A DNA stretch of 64,000 nt, taken from NCBI GenBank assembly GCA_016742255.1, contig JACVCB010000008.1, positions 89,124-153,123 on the forward strand. The letters run 5' to 3'. Under the pieces are notes generated by a model. That model made no database searches and was not told the origin of the DNA. It saw nothing but the letters and a program-made list of their open reading frames with translations. Numbering within the stretch: position 1 is the first letter of the stretch; each line of letters begins with the position of its first letter. This DNA comes from Leptospira sp. (GTDB lineage Bacteria > Spirochaetota > Leptospiria > Leptospirales > Leptospiraceae). Position numbers and translations under genes: made by a program. Below are positions 32,973 to 43,311 of the stretch, piece by piece.

Positions 32973-33000
32973 TTGCTTTTTCGTCAAATACAATTATAAG
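32973..33000 (+). promoter_or_regulatory. Candidate promoter for glgC
   Basis: TTGCTT (32973-32978) and TATAAG (32995-33000) with a 16-nt spacer. The ATG at 33008 is only 7 nt beyond the -10 hexamer, so a transcript from here would be nearly leaderless; this may instead mean the promoter is further upstream. Confidence 0.3.
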
Positions 33001-33007
33001 GATTGGT

Positions 33008-34291
33008 ATGCGATTCCAAGAAGACTCAATAGACTGTGTTGATTTTATTCTCAAAAAAGATGAAGTCCTCACAATTATTCTCGGTGGGGGAAAGGGAACA
33101 AGGCTTCTGCCTTTAACTGAAAAACGATCAAAACCCGCCGTGAGTTTTGGTGGAAAGTATAGACTCATCGACATTCCCATCTCCAATTCCCTGAACAGTG
33201 GATTCGAAAAGATATTTATCCTAACACAGTTTAACTCGTATTCGTTGAACCGCCATATTAACAGAACGTATGCCACTAACAATATCCACCAAAAAAGTTT
33301 TGTAGAAATCATTGCTGCGGAACAAACCGTATCAAGTGCCAATTGGTTCGAAGGTACTGCCGATGCCGTAAGAAAGGTATTACCTTACATTCGAGAACAA
33401 AAACCAAAGTATGTCCTCATCCTTTCTGGTGACCAACTTTACAATATGGACCTTGCGGATTTTATGCAGAGCCATTTGATGGATCCGGAAACCCAAATTT
33501 CTGTGGCAACCAATGCAATCCCGGAAGACCAAATTTATGGGCTGGGCATTGTCAAAGCCGGGGTTGGTGGTACCATCCAGGAATTCATTGAAAAACCGCA
33601 GGACCTTTCTCAGGTAGAATCTTGCCGTACGGAAAACGGTGCCTTCCTTGCAAACATGGGAATTTATATCTTCAACACATCCACGTTAATCGATGTATTG
33701 GAAGACCGTAATATGGCAGATTTTGGTAAGGAAATTTTACCAAAGGCGATAAAAGAACGAAAAGTAAAAGCGTATACTTACGACGGTTATTGGGAGGACA
33801 TCGGAACCATCAAAGCATTCTATGAAGCCAATTTGATGTTAACCGATCATATCCCTAAATTCAATTTGTATTTAGAGAAAACCCCGATTTATACAAGGGC
33901 GAGGGCACTTCCACCGTCAAAGATCAATCAGGCGGTGGTAAACCAGGCCCTCATTTCGGAAGGTACCATCCTTAACCAATGTGAGGTGCACAGATCCATC
34001 ATTGGGGTGAGGCAGCTCATTGCTTCTGGGACAAAAATCTACGATTCCATCATTATGGGTCTTGACCATTACGGGTACTTTGATCGTAAATCTGGAAAAA
34101 TCCCTATTGGGATTGGACCTAACTGTGAAATACGACGGACAATTGTCGATAAGGATTGTGCGATCGGTGCCAATGTTCGGCTGTTAAACGAACAAAACTT
34201 ACAAGAGTACGAAGATGATTACATCCGGATCCGTGATGGGATCATCGTAGTCCCAAGGCACTCTGCCATTCCGGATGGGTATTCTATTTGA
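33008..34291 (+). CDS. glgC: Glucose-1-phosphate adenylyltransferase
   Basis: 427 residues. ILGGGKGTRLLPLTEKRSKP is the nucleotide-binding signature, followed by FGGKYRLIDIPISNSLNSG and LSGDQLYNMD. A left-handed beta-helix C-terminal domain carries VVPRHSAIPDG. It makes ADP-glucose for glycogen or related glucans. The first 20 residues before the core are an extension. It stands alone between purQ and the EAL gene. Confidence 0.94.
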   Translation: MRFQEDSIDCVDFILKKDEVLTIILGGGKGTRLLPLTEKRSKPAVSFGGKYRLIDIPISNSLNSGFEKIFILTQFNSYSLNRHINRTYATNNIHQKSFVEIIAAEQTVSSANWFEGTADAVRKVLPYIREQKPKYVLILSGDQLYNMDLADFMQSHLMDPETQISVATNAIPEDQIYGLGIVKAGVGGTIQEFIEKPQDLSQVESCRTENGAFLANMGIYIFNTSTLIDVLEDRNMADFGKEILPKAIKERKVKAYTYDGYWEDIGTIKAFYEANLMLTDHIPKFNLYLEKTPIYTRARALPPSKINQAVVNQALISEGTILNQCEVHRSIIGVRQLIASGTKIYDSIIMGLDHYGYFDRKSGKIPIGIGPNCEIRRTIVDKDCAIGANVRLLNEQNLQEYEDDYIRIRDGIIVVPRHSAIPDGYSI

Positions 34292-34365
34292 GTCAAAAAT
34301 GACACAAATATGGATTTAGTTTGCCTAAAATAGGTCTAAATGGTTCCAAAAATGTGGAATTTTTC

Positions 34366-34393
34366 TTGCCAGTTTTGAACTTAGTTCTAAGTT
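34366..34393 (+). promoter_or_regulatory. Candidate promoter for the EAL gene
   Basis: TTGCCA (34366-34371) and TAAGTT (34388-34393) with a 16-nt spacer, 15 nt before the ATG. The spacer contains the short inverted repeat GAACTTAGTTC (34377-34387), which could bind a repressor. Confidence 0.35.
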
Positions 34394-34408
34394 GGAAGAA
34401 AGGGAACC

Positions 34409-35647
34409 ATGTTCACAACGGAATCAACGGAAGGAAACCAGTTTTGGAACGAGACATACTTTGTCCCACATTTCCAACCCATCGTCAATGCCATCAATCG
34501 CTCCATTTCAGCCTACGAAGTCCTCGGCCGCCAGTTCAACCCAGAAGAGAACACCTACCATTCTTTAGGTGGGCTTTTCCATAACCGAGAACATGACCCA
34601 GTTCCGATTTACAATATTGACAGGATTTTGCGAGAGAAGGCGGTCCAAACCCTAAAGGAAAGTAACCTTCGCACGAAACTATTCTTCAATATGATGCCCA
34701 ATTTCCTCTCTCGGGTGCACCATACTGATTTATTTGCAGAAAATTTCCATATCATCCAACTCATCGAAAAGTATGGGATTGATCGTAACCAGGTGGTGAT
34801 TGAAATCACGGAAGACGAATTTGATGGTTCGATCGAAAGGCTCATTCAAATTGTCCAAATTTTCAGGGATTATGGGTTAAAAATTGCCATCGATGATTTG
34901 GGGACTGGTTTTTCCAATTTAGAACGCATTGGGTATTTGCACCCCGACATCATGAAAGTGGACATCCGTATCATGAGGGAAAGTTTAAATAAAAACTCTT
35001 TCAAACAAGTTCTCGGAGCCATCTCAGAGATGTCCCAGAAATTAGGAAGCCAACTCCTATTTGAAGGGATTGAAACAGAGGAAGAGGTGAACCTTGCCCT
35101 TTCCATGGGTGCCAATCTCCTCCAAGGGTTTTATTTTTCGACTCCGAACCCACATTTTCTCAACCGCAATACGTTCTCCGACAAGATGAAAACTGTCCTC
35201 GAAAACTTTTCCAGTGTTCGTTCTCGTGAACTTCGGGAAAAGGGAATCCGAGAACAAAAGATCATCGACCAATTGCAAGATTTGTTTTATGAACTCTCTG
35301 ATTCGAGTGAAGAAGATTTCCCTTATCGGTTTGGACAAATCCTTGGTTCCCTTCCACGAGAGATTTTAAAGGTATTTGTCTGTGACGGGGAAGGATACCA
35401 AATCACACCAACCTATGATTTGGATCGGATGAATGGTGGGTATTTGGAACGGTCTAGGCAAATTGGAAACAACTACGCTTGGAAACCTTATTTTTTGAAA
35501 CACAAAGAGGAATCGGAGCGGTTTCGCAAAAAATGGGGAGTGACATACCCTCTTTATGACATCAACAACCAGAATCAGTATGTTATCTTTACCTTTTCTC
35601 TCATGGCAGGGAAGATCCTTGTGGCACAGGTGAGTTGGTCGGAATAG
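34409..35647 (+). CDS. EAL-domain cyclic-di-GMP phosphodiesterase
   Basis: 412 residues. The EAL domain (about 15-250) has EVL at 37-39 in place of EAL but keeps the metal and catalytic positions: N94, E132 (EITED), D162-D163 (DDLGTGFS), K183 (MKVD), E219 (FEGIET) and Q239 (QGFYFS). It should therefore hydrolyse c-di-GMP to pGpG. The C-terminal 150 residues, with a helical linker and a PAS/PDC-like strand pattern (FVCDGEGYQITPTYDL), recall the YkuI C-terminal domain and may bind a ligand. No GGDEF domain or transmembrane segment is seen. Confidence 0.86.
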   Translation: MFTTESTEGNQFWNETYFVPHFQPIVNAINRSISAYEVLGRQFNPEENTYHSLGGLFHNREHDPVPIYNIDRILREKAVQTLKESNLRTKLFFNMMPNFLSRVHHTDLFAENFHIIQLIEKYGIDRNQVVIEITEDEFDGSIERLIQIVQIFRDYGLKIAIDDLGTGFSNLERIGYLHPDIMKVDIRIMRESLNKNSFKQVLGAISEMSQKLGSQLLFEGIETEEEVNLALSMGANLLQGFYFSTPNPHFLNRNTFSDKMKTVLENFSSVRSRELREKGIREQKIIDQLQDLFYELSDSSEEDFPYRFGQILGSLPREILKVFVCDGEGYQITPTYDLDRMNGGYLERSRQIGNNYAWKPYFLKHKEESERFRKKWGVTYPLYDINNQNQYVIFTFSLMAGKILVAQVSWSE

Positions 35648-35696
35648 AATCTTGTTTTTTTTGAGTGGTCGATTTTCCTGGTAGTAGGGATTCGTC

Positions 35697-35719
35697 TATA
35701 ATATAGAATCATTCTAAAT
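35697..35719 (+). promoter_or_regulatory. suf operon -10 element and Fur/PerR-like operator
   Basis: A consensus -10 box TATAAT lies at 35697-35702. The perfect inverted repeat TAGAAT-C-ATTCTA follows at 35704-35716 and extends with one mismatch to 35701-35719. The 7-1-7-like symmetry resembles PerR/Fur boxes (TTATAATNATTATAA type), and its place over the expected transcription start would suit a repressor. The -35 region is weak. Confidence 0.55.
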
Positions 35720-35740
35720 ATAAAAAAACAGGATACCACC

Positions 35741-36493
35741 TTGTCCGCAATTCTCGAAATCAAATCTCTACATGCCAATGTCGGAGACAAACAGATCCTC
35801 CGAGGGGTCAATTTAACCATCGGAGCAGGAGAAGTCCACGCCATCATGGGGCCCAATGGTTCCGGGAAAAGTACCCTTTCCAATGTGATCCTCGGCCATC
35901 CAAAATACAATGTTACTTCAGGGGACATCCTCTTTCGAGGAGAATCGATCTTAAAACTTTCTACAGACGAAAGGGCAAGATTAGGTTTATTTTTATCGTT
36001 CCAATACCCAACAGCACTTCCAGGTGTCACCATCGGGAATTTTTTAAAATCCATTTTAAAAGCACATCGGGGAAAAGAACTCCCTGTCAAAGAATTCAAA
36101 CAAGAATTAAAAACTGCAATGGATCTTTTGGAAGTCCCTCAGTCGTTTATCGGGCGTTATGTGAATGATGGATTCTCTGGTGGAGAGAAAAAACGAGCTG
36201 AAATTTTACAGATGAGTTTACTAAAACCTGTGTTATCGATTTTGGATGAAACTGATTCTGGCTTAGATATCGATGCCCTTAGAATTGTATCTGAAGGGAT
36301 CAATGCAAACAGAAATCCAGAGAGATCGATTTTACTCATCACACATTACCAAAGGATGTTGAACTACATTGTGCCTGATTTTGTCCATGTGTTTGCTGAT
36401 GGAAGGATATTGGAAACAGGTGGAAAAGACCTATCACTCAAATTAGAAGAAGTAGGTTATGATTGGATATTGGAGAGAGAAGGGGTCAAATGA
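35741..36493 (+). CDS. sufC: Fe-S cluster assembly ATPase SufC
   Basis: 250 residues from a TTG start. ABC motifs: [10 protein letters not shown] (Walker A), [14 protein letters not shown] (signature) and [14 protein letters not shown] (Walker B), the last being SufC-specific. SufC drives the SufBCD scaffold that builds Fe-S clusters. First gene of the operon; sufB, which usually stands beside it, is absent. Confidence 0.95.
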   Translation: MSAILEIKSLHANVGDKQILRGVNLTIGAGEVHAIMGPNGSGKSTLSNVILGHPKYNVTSGDILFRGESILKLSTDERARLGLFLSFQYPTALPGVTIGNFLKSILKAHRGKELPVKEFKQELKTAMDLLEVPQSFIGRYVNDGFSGGEKKRAEILQMSLLKPVLSILDETDSGLDIDALRIVSEGINANRNPERSILLITHYQRMLNYIVPDFVHVFADGRILETGGKDLSLKLEEVGYDWILEREGVK

Positions 36494-37653
36494 ATTCCTT
36501 GCTCAACAAACAACAGTTTACCATCGATCCAAAAAAGCGAAATCAGTTTTGTCGTTCTCTCATACAAACTTGGGAAACATTATCTCTTCCCACTGAAAAA
36601 GAGGAATCCTATCGTAAATTTCCGATCAGTGCTCTAGATTGGAAGGAACTAGGATTTGACCCCCAAGAGAAAAAGACAAAGATTGAGGATTCCTCAAATT
36701 CCGTTGAAAAGGATTTGGTGAGTGAAACGATCCTTGATGAAATTTTCGCATTGATACAACAATACTTACCAAAGGATTATTTTAGTTATCTCTCTGTTTT
36801 ACAATCACCAGGCATTGAGTTTTTCATTTGTGAAGATGGCTTAGTAACTCCAATTGATTCATCATTAGGTGATGAACCAAAATTTTCATTCCGAATTTTT
36901 TATGTTCCCAAAGGGAAATTTTCACAAATCCATTTAAAAACACAATCAAACCACAAGTCAGATTCACTCCATTTGCAAACAGGAATTGACGTTTTTATTT
37001 CAGACAAAGATTCACAAGTTGAGATTTTGGATGAAGAGAATTATGATGAAGACTTAGTCCAATTTCGAACTGTGCTTTTACTATCTAAAGATAATACATC
37101 AGTCAAATACCATCATTTTCCATTTGGTGGATTCCGTTCTAAATTATTATTACACTCTCATTTATTAGGCAAAGGTGCAGAAGTGACTGTGGATGGGGTT
37201 TCTGCTTTAGGGAAGAGAAACTTAAAGGATTTGGATATGGAAATGCACCACCTTGCAGACCATACTACAAGTAAAATTACTTATAAGGCTATTGTGACTG
37301 ATCGTTCCCATCATGTATTTACAGGAAATCTGATCATTCCACCTAACTTAAAAAAGGTAGTGGCCCACCAGGAATCATTTAATCTTTCTTTAAACAAAAA
37401 AGCTAGAGCAGAAGCAAATCCAAAATTGGAAGTACTCGCAGAAGATGTTTCTTGTACCCATGGGGCCACCGTTGGTGACATTGATGAAGAACAATACTTT
37501 TATTTATTATCGAGAGGATTGACTCCTGAAGAATCTAAATCACTACTTGTGACTGCCTTTTATGGAGAGACCATACATTCTATCGGATTTCAAGAGGATG
37601 TAAAACTGGATTTGGAATCTTCCATTCATACCATTCTCGTTGGAGGGAAATGA
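36490..37653 (+). CDS. sufD: Fe-S cluster assembly protein SufD
   Basis: About 387 residues from the ATG at 36490, which overlaps the sufC stop as ATGA. The beta-helix core ends in [20 protein letters not shown] and [14 protein letters not shown], the SufD version (SufB has EHEATTS there). It partners with SufB and SufC, and an in-frame upstream start (36463) would overlap sufC by 31 nt. Confidence 0.92.
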   Translation: MNSLLNKQQFTIDPKKRNQFCRSLIQTWETLSLPTEKEESYRKFPISALDWKELGFDPQEKKTKIEDSSNSVEKDLVSETILDEIFALIQQYLPKDYFSYLSVLQSPGIEFFICEDGLVTPIDSSLGDEPKFSFRIFYVPKGKFSQIHLKTQSNHKSDSLHLQTGIDVFISDKDSQVEILDEENYDEDLVQFRTVLLLSKDNTSVKYHHFPFGGFRSKLLLHSHLLGKGAEVTVDGVSALGKRNLKDLDMEMHHLADHTTSKITYKAIVTDRSHHVFTGNLIIPPNLKKVVAHQESFNLSLNKKARAEANPKLEVLAEDVSCTHGATVGDIDEEQYFYLLSRGLTPEESKSLLVTAFYGETIHSIGFQEDVKLDLESSIHTILVGGK

Positions 37654-37967
37654 TGGCTTTTAAAAAATTAGTTTCCATTGGGGAAATTGAAGAAGGTAAG
37701 TTAACTGTCATCAAAACCCGTCATTTTTCTGTTGTGGTCACAAAATGGGAAAACGAATACTATGCCTTTGAAGATTCTTGTACTCACGATGGTGAAGAAA
37801 TTTCTTGCGGAAAGTTGGAAGGTTGTGTCATCACATGCCCTCGCCATTTTGCAAAATTTGATATCAGAAATGGGAGTGTTTTGGCTCTCCCAGCCACAGA
37901 ACCACTCACTACATTCCCGACGAAGGTGAATGGAGAAGACTTAGAAGTGGATTTGGAGTCTGTATGA
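37653..37967 (+). CDS. Rieske-type [2Fe-2S] ferredoxin in the suf operon
   Basis: 104 residues. The cluster ligands are in CTHDGEE and CPRHFAKFD (C-X-H then C-X2-H), as in NirD/BphF-type soluble Rieske proteins. Two adjacent ATGs exist (37650 and 37653). The GGAGGGA ribosome-binding site at 37642-37648 suits 37653. Its place between sufD and sufS suggests an electron donor or co-regulated partner of Fe-S assembly; it has no membrane anchor. Confidence 0.88.
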   Translation: MAFKKLVSIGEIEEGKLTVIKTRHFSVVVTKWENEYYAFEDSCTHDGEEISCGKLEGCVITCPRHFAKFDIRNGSVLALPATEPLTTFPTKVNGEDLEVDLESV

Positions 37968-39208
37968 GTTTGGACCCTTACCAACTTCGAAAAGATTTTC
38001 CGATCCTTTCTCAGGCAATGCCGAACGGGAAACCTCTTGTTTACTTAGACAATGGAGCAACCTCGCAAAAACCACTCAGTGTCATTCAGGCAACAAATGA
38101 CTATTATGTGAAAGAAAATGCAAACATCCATCGGGGTGTGTATTATCTTTCCCAACATGCCACTGAACTTTTTGAACGAACAAGGATCAAAACATCCCAT
38201 TTTTTCCAAGCACAATGTGCAAAGGCTATTATTTTCACCCGGGGAACAACAGATGCCATCAATTTAGTGGCACAAACTTATGGACGGGTCAATGTCTCTG
38301 AAGGGGATGAGATTGTTTTATCTGTCCAAGAACACCATTCCAATTTAGTTCCTTGGCAAATGTTGGCTCGTGAAAAAAAAGCATTTTTAAAATTCATTCC
38401 AATCCTACCTGATACAACCTACGACTTATCAAAGTTAAGTGAAATCATCACTAAACGAACAAAAATTGTGGCAATTAGTCAAATGTCAAATGTGACTGGA
38501 ACAGTTCATGATCTACGAAAGATCATTGATCGGGCAAGGCAAGTTGGCGCCAAAGTACTCGTTGATGGTGCGCAGGCGGCTTGTCATATGCCCATTCACT
38601 TAGTGGATTTAGATGTGGATTTTTATGCTTTTTCTGCCCACAAGATGCTTGGTCCTACTGGAGTTGGTGTACTGTTTGGGAAAGAAGAAATTTTAGAAGC
38701 CATGCCACCTTGGTTAGGTGGGGGTGATATGATTGAGTCTGTGGAATTGGAAAGTTCTACTTACGCAGCTCTTCCTGCTAAATTGGAAGCAGGTACTCCA
38801 AACATAGCTGGTGTGATTGGTTTTTCTCATGCCTTGGATTATTTACAAAAAGTAGGAATGCAAAATATCAAAAACCACGAACGTATGTTAACCGAATATG
38901 CTTTGGAACGGTTTCAAAAGATTGGTGGTCTTACCCTTTACGGCACAGAGGATTTGGACAAACGTGGTGGTGTTATTTCCTTCACCTTGGAAGGAATCCA
39001 CCCACATGACGTTGGGTCCATCTTAGATGAAGAAGGAGTGGCCATCCGTGTGGGACACCACTGTTGCCAACCTCTCATGAAACAGCTGCAAATCCCTGGA
39101 ACCTGTCGGGCATCGTTCTATTTTTATAATACAAAAGAAGACATTGATGTTCTCATAAAATCCATTGAGAAGGTAAAATCAATATTTGGTCGTGTCGTCA
39201 GAAAATAA
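37964..39208 (+). CDS. sufS: Cysteine desulfurase SufS
   Basis: 414 residues, class V aminotransferase fold. The PLP lysine is K227 in [10 protein letters not shown], and the persulfide cysteine is C367 in [11 protein letters not shown]. It moves sulfur from cysteine to SufU. ATGA overlap with the Rieske gene. Confidence 0.96.
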   Translation: MSLDPYQLRKDFPILSQAMPNGKPLVYLDNGATSQKPLSVIQATNDYYVKENANIHRGVYYLSQHATELFERTRIKTSHFFQAQCAKAIIFTRGTTDAINLVAQTYGRVNVSEGDEIVLSVQEHHSNLVPWQMLAREKKAFLKFIPILPDTTYDLSKLSEIITKRTKIVAISQMSNVTGTVHDLRKIIDRARQVGAKVLVDGAQAACHMPIHLVDLDVDFYAFSAHKMLGPTGVGVLFGKEEILEAMPPWLGGGDMIESVELESSTYAALPAKLEAGTPNIAGVIGFSHALDYLQKVGMQNIKNHERMLTEYALERFQKIGGLTLYGTEDLDKRGGVISFTLEGIHPHDVGSILDEEGVAIRVGHHCCQPLMKQLQIPGTCRASFYFYNTKEDIDVLIKSIEKVKSIFGRVVRK

Positions 39209-39629
39209 TACATACCAAGATTTTCTAAAATGGAAATCCTATGCTCTGTGGCAGAAACCAAAGGAAACTGTTTTAGAAGTTTCGTCATTGAATCCCTTAT
39301 GTGGGGATGAAGTGAAATTGTATTACCGAGAAGAAGGTAAGGATAGTATCAGAATTTTCGGTGTAGCTGGTGAATCCTGTTCGATTTGTTCGGCTTCTAT
39401 TGGTTTTTTATTCAAACACCAAACTGAATTGCAAAAAGATAAGTTCCTTTCTTACTTGAGTGAACGTAAAAATTTTTTAGAGGGAGATGAAACTTCCTTG
39501 TTTGGAGATTTAGAAGAGATAACATTCTTTCGGAATGTGAAAACTCACCCAAGTCGTTATCGTTGTGCCCTTTTGCCCTGGCAAACTCTATTAAAAATCA
39601 TTGAGGTAAACCATGATCCGAGATCCTGA
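39192..39629 (+). CDS. sufU: SufU/IscU-like sulfur acceptor
   Basis: About 145 residues. The three cysteine motifs [18 protein letters not shown] and RYRCALLPW match SufU, which takes persulfide from SufS with a zinc site. It overlaps the sufS end by 17 nt. The start is uncertain: GTG at 39192 is used here, and TTG at 39186 is an alternative. Confidence 0.9.
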   Translation: MSSENNTYQDFLKWKSYALWQKPKETVLEVSSLNPLCGDEVKLYYREEGKDSIRIFGVAGESCSICSASIGFLFKHQTELQKDKFLSYLSERKNFLEGDETSLFGDLEEITFFRNVKTHPSRYRCALLPWQTLLKIIEVNHDPRS

Positions 39630-39936
39630 AACAGAAAAAGAGTGGGAAGTTTATCATAGTATTCGATCTGTCGAAGACCCTGAGATTGGCATTTCTCTTG
39701 TTGAACTTGGATTGATTTATGATGTAAAAGTGGAAGGGGAAAAAGCAGAAGTCACAATGACATATACTTCTCTTGCATGCCCAGCTGGTCCACAAATGAA
39801 ACAAGACATTGAAAATCATGCACTACGCGTGGAAGGAATTTCAGAAGTGGTCGTACATGTTGTCTGGAACCCAAAATGGGAACCAAGATCTATGGCAAGT
39901 GAAGAAGCGAAAATGCAAATGGGGATATTCGATTGA
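39613..39936 (+). CDS. sufT: SufT-like DUF59/MIP18 family protein
   Basis: 107 residues. [20 protein letters not shown] and the conserved cysteine in [11 protein letters not shown] define the MIP18 (DUF59) family, which supports Fe-S maturation. It overlaps sufU by 17 nt and the next gene by 4 nt, as the final suf member. Confidence 0.9.
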   Translation: MIRDPETEKEWEVYHSIRSVEDPEIGISLVELGLIYDVKVEGEKAEVTMTYTSLACPAGPQMKQDIENHALRVEGISEVVVHVVWNPKWEPRSMASEEAKMQMGIFD

Positions 39937-41705
39937 GTTTATTTTTTGGCAAAAAGAGATTCTATCTCTTTCTGTTCTGCGGAGTTTTATCCTTAGGTAG
40001 CTGTGAAACGATCCAAACGTTTTTAGATACCAAAGAGAAAACCGATGAGTTATCTTCTTCCTTGCCTCAGATCCAAGGTGCCTCACTTAAAAGAGATCGT
40101 TATGAATTGATTGGTCGTGAGTTTATGATAGCAACCGACCATCCTCTTGCTTCCCAAGCTGGGGTTGAAGTATGGAAACAAGGTGGAAATGTTGTGGATG
40201 TTTTTGCTGCCGCAAGTTTTGCCATCTCCGTTTTAAGACCACAATCGACTGGGTTACTTGGCGGCGGATTTGCAATTGTTTACCTACCCAAAAAAGGGAA
40301 ATGGGCCTATGATTTCCGAGAACGTTCTCCAAAGAAAGGAATTGCTTCTTTTTATACAAAATCTGATGGATCTGCCGATATTGAAAAAATTAGCAAAGGT
40401 CCATTTAGTGCCGGAGTTCCTGGAAATGTTCAAGGAATTCTGAAAATCCAAAAACAACATGGAAAACTTCCCATCACAGATGTACTCGCACCTGCTATGC
40501 GTTATGCGAAAAATGGTTTTGCCGTGTATGGAGATTTAGCCAATGTAATCGCTAAAGTTTGGCCAAATATGAATCCATCGATGCAAAAGGTTTTTGGGAT
40601 AGACAACCGTCCCATTCGGGAAGGGGAACTTTTGGTTCAAACTGATTTGTTCCAAACGTTAAGCCGGATTGCTGAAAATGAAGAGAAAGAATGGATCGAT
40701 GGTGAAACAACAAGGTTAGTCACTGAATATTACAAAGAATTCGATGGATTCATCAGTGAAGAAGATTGGAAAGAATACCAAGTCAAACAGCTGGAACCGT
40801 TGAGTAGTTCTGTTTGGGGATACCAAATGTTGACTATGCCCCCTCCTAGTTCTGGTGTACATTTGGTTACATTGATGTTATTAAAAACGGAGATGGCAAA
40901 ACGCCAATCCTTTCCCAAAGGCCAAGTGGGAGAAATGATTCAAATCACGGAAGCAATGCGTGTTGCCTACAGAGACAGAGCTGAGTTAGGTGGAGATCCA
41001 AATTTTACAGAAGTTCCTGTTACGAAACTGATCTCCTTACCTTATATCCAAGAAGAAGTGAATGAAATCGAAAAAAAGGTAGTGTCTGGAAATTGGAAAC
41101 CCATTCAAAAACCGGCCGAACCTAAGGATTCTTATAATACCACTCATATCTCTGTGATGGACAAGGAAGGGAATGCTGTTTCTTCCACACAATCCATCAA
41201 TGGAATTTTTGGAGCCATCCAAATGGTTCCTGGAACTGGTCTTGTTTTGAATAATACGATGGATGATTTTTCCATTGCACCTGGAGTTCCAAATCTATAT
41301 GGACTTGTTGGTTCGAAAGCAAATGCGATAAGCCCAGGAAAAACACCCCTTTCGAGTATGAGCCCAACCATTCTAATGGAACCAAATGGAAATACAAAGT
41401 TAGTCATTGGTGCTCCAGGTGGGTCTCAAATTCCAACCTCCATTTTTAACACTTTGTATCATTATTTGATTCAAAAACGAAACTTATATGAAAGTGTTTC
41501 TTTTCCACGCATCCACCACCAATACCAACCTGATACATTATTTTTGGATCCTGAATTAAAAGGAACGTTTCCTGAAACGGAACTTCCCTTTTACCAAGTC
41601 CAATATGGTAGGCACCGTGCGAAAGTATTTGTTGTGTCAAAAGAAGGAGACAAACTCATAGGTGTTTCTGACCCGAAAGGGGAAGGTGTTCCATTAGGTT
41701 TTTAG
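39933..41705 (+). CDS. ggt: Gamma-glutamyltransferase, lipoprotein
   Basis: 590 residues from a TTG overlapping the sufT stop. The N-terminus carries a lipoprotein signal ([13 protein letters not shown], lipidated C24), so the enzyme is exported and membrane-anchored. The Ntn-hydrolase core has TTHISV with the self-processing T403, [18 protein letters not shown] and GAPGGSQ. It removes the gamma-glutamyl group of glutathione outside the cytoplasm. It lies directly upstream of gshA. Confidence 0.93.
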   Translation: MSLFFGKKRFYLFLFCGVLSLGSCETIQTFLDTKEKTDELSSSLPQIQGASLKRDRYELIGREFMIATDHPLASQAGVEVWKQGGNVVDVFAAASFAISVLRPQSTGLLGGGFAIVYLPKKGKWAYDFRERSPKKGIASFYTKSDGSADIEKISKGPFSAGVPGNVQGILKIQKQHGKLPITDVLAPAMRYAKNGFAVYGDLANVIAKVWPNMNPSMQKVFGIDNRPIREGELLVQTDLFQTLSRIAENEEKEWIDGETTRLVTEYYKEFDGFISEEDWKEYQVKQLEPLSSSVWGYQMLTMPPPSSGVHLVTLMLLKTEMAKRQSFPKGQVGEMIQITEAMRVAYRDRAELGGDPNFTEVPVTKLISLPYIQEEVNEIEKKVVSGNWKPIQKPAEPKDSYNTTHISVMDKEGNAVSSTQSINGIFGAIQMVPGTGLVLNNTMDDFSIAPGVPNLYGLVGSKANAISPGKTPLSSMSPTILMEPNGNTKLVIGAPGGSQIPTSIFNTLYHYLIQKRNLYESVSFPRIHHQYQPDTLFLDPELKGTFPETELPFYQVQYGRHRAKVFVVSKEGDKLIGVSDPKGEGVPLGF

Positions 41706-41708
41706 TCG

Positions 41709-43310
41709 ATGAAAGCAAAATTATTAAAATCAAAACAGAAAAATTCAACTGTTTCCCTTTTTTCAAAGGAATACAAAGATTGTCTACTCAGTGCCAAACA
41801 TGGTTTAGAAAGAGAAAGTGTGCGAGTAGATGAAAAAGCATTTTATTCACAATCACCTCATCCAAAATCGTTAGGTTCTAGTTTAACTCATCCTCTCATT
41901 AAAACCGATTTTGCAGAGGCTCAAATTGAATATGCAACTAACATACATAAAACCATTCCCGATGCCCTGAATGAACTCACTGAACTCCATGCATTTACAG
42001 CTAAAAATTTAGGAAACGAATACCTGTGGCCATTTAGTATGCCACCTGTTTTGCCTAAAGAGAATAAAATTGAAGTTGGTCAGTACGGAACTTCAAATGA
42101 AGGGCGAAAAAAAACAATTTATCGAAATGGATTGGGGCATCGATACGGAAAAAAAATGCAAACCATTTCGGGAGTCCATTACAACGTATCCTTTGATACT
42201 TGTATGTTGTCAGTAGTTTCTGAAAAAAGATTTCAAAAACCACTGACCAAAGAAACAAAATCACAAATATATTTTGATACCATTCGTAATTTTTATCGGA
42301 TTTCACCAGCACTTTTGTATTTGTTTGGATCTTCTAGTTTAACAGATTCTACATTCATTGACTCTCCGAGTGCATTCAAAAACTTACGCAAGTTAGATTC
42401 AAAAACATTAAATGCTCCATATTCCACTACTTTACGGTTATCGAATATTGGTTACACTAGTAAAGTGCAAGGCAAATACCCAATTTCCGTGAATTCCTTA
42501 AAGGAATATGCATCGGACATGTGCCAAGTTGTTTCTAAATCATACGCACCGTACAAAAAATTTAACACCAAACCAACCAATCAATTGAATGACTTTGTTT
42601 TACAATTGGAAAATGAATATTACTCACTGGTTAGGCCAAAACAAGTTCCAAAAGGTGAGGAAAGAGTTGTAGATGCGCTGATGGAACGTGGAGTCGAATA
42701 TCTGGAATTAAGACTTCTTGATTTGGATCCTTTTTCAGCGATTGGTGTAGAAGAAACAAGACTTTATTTCCTTCATATGGTTCTCCTATACTGTATGTTA
42801 AACGATTCTCCAAAAGCTGATGCGATTGAAATGGCAAATTGGAGAAAAAACCAAGAACTCACAACTTGGTTCGGCCGAAAACCAGAGACAAAGGTTTTTT
42901 TATTTGGAAAAGAGATTCTCCTTCGAGACATGGTACACCAACTTTTTGTCGACTTACAACCGATCGCTGACCTTTTAGATGATAATAATGCGAATGGACC
43001 TTTTAGTCGGTCTTGGGAAACACAATGGGAAAAATGGGATGATCCTTCCTTCCTTGGTGCAACCATGTCTGAGTTGGATTTGAAGATCCATAAAACGAGT
43101 TTCCGAGAATTTGGTCTGGCACTTGCCAAATCACATAAAGCTGAACTTTTACAAGTGGGTCTTTCTCCCAATCGTATCAAATATTACGAAGACCTAAGTG
43201 AACAATCGATATATGAACAGAAAAAAATCGAAACCTTAGAAGGAAGCCACCTTAAAAAAAACCAAAAACCCATACAAATTAAACCGCTAAAACTTTGTAG
43301 TGAGGTTTAA
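41709..43310 (+). CDS. gshA: Glutamate-cysteine ligase
   Basis: 533 residues, the gamma-proteobacterial type. GLERESVRV (metal/Glu site), LTHPLIKTDFAEAQIEYAT, WPFSMPP, YRNGLGHRYGKKMQTISGVHYN and EYLELRLLDLDPF are GshA signatures. It makes gamma-glutamylcysteine, the first step of glutathione synthesis. The family resembles the N-terminal half of the bifunctional GshF; here the second half is the next gene. Confidence 0.94.
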   Translation: MKAKLLKSKQKNSTVSLFSKEYKDCLLSAKHGLERESVRVDEKAFYSQSPHPKSLGSSLTHPLIKTDFAEAQIEYATNIHKTIPDALNELTELHAFTAKNLGNEYLWPFSMPPVLPKENKIEVGQYGTSNEGRKKTIYRNGLGHRYGKKMQTISGVHYNVSFDTCMLSVVSEKRFQKPLTKETKSQIYFDTIRNFYRISPALLYLFGSSSLTDSTFIDSPSAFKNLRKLDSKTLNAPYSTTLRLSNIGYTSKVQGKYPISVNSLKEYASDMCQVVSKSYAPYKKFNTKPTNQLNDFVLQLENEYYSLVRPKQVPKGEERVVDALMERGVEYLELRLLDLDPFSAIGVEETRLYFLHMVLLYCMLNDSPKADAIEMANWRKNQELTTWFGRKPETKVFLFGKEILLRDMVHQLFVDLQPIADLLDDNNANGPFSRSWETQWEKWDDPSFLGATMSELDLKIHKTSFREFGLALAKSHKAELLQVGLSPNRIKYYEDLSEQSIYEQKKIETLEGSHLKKNQKPIQIKPLKLCSEV

Positions 43311-43311
43311 C

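Noticed and set aside
35575..36099. 174-codon - strand frame opposite the sufC promoter and start
   Set aside because: Covers the antisense of sufC Walker A and the suf promoter; low-complexity content and no support as protein.
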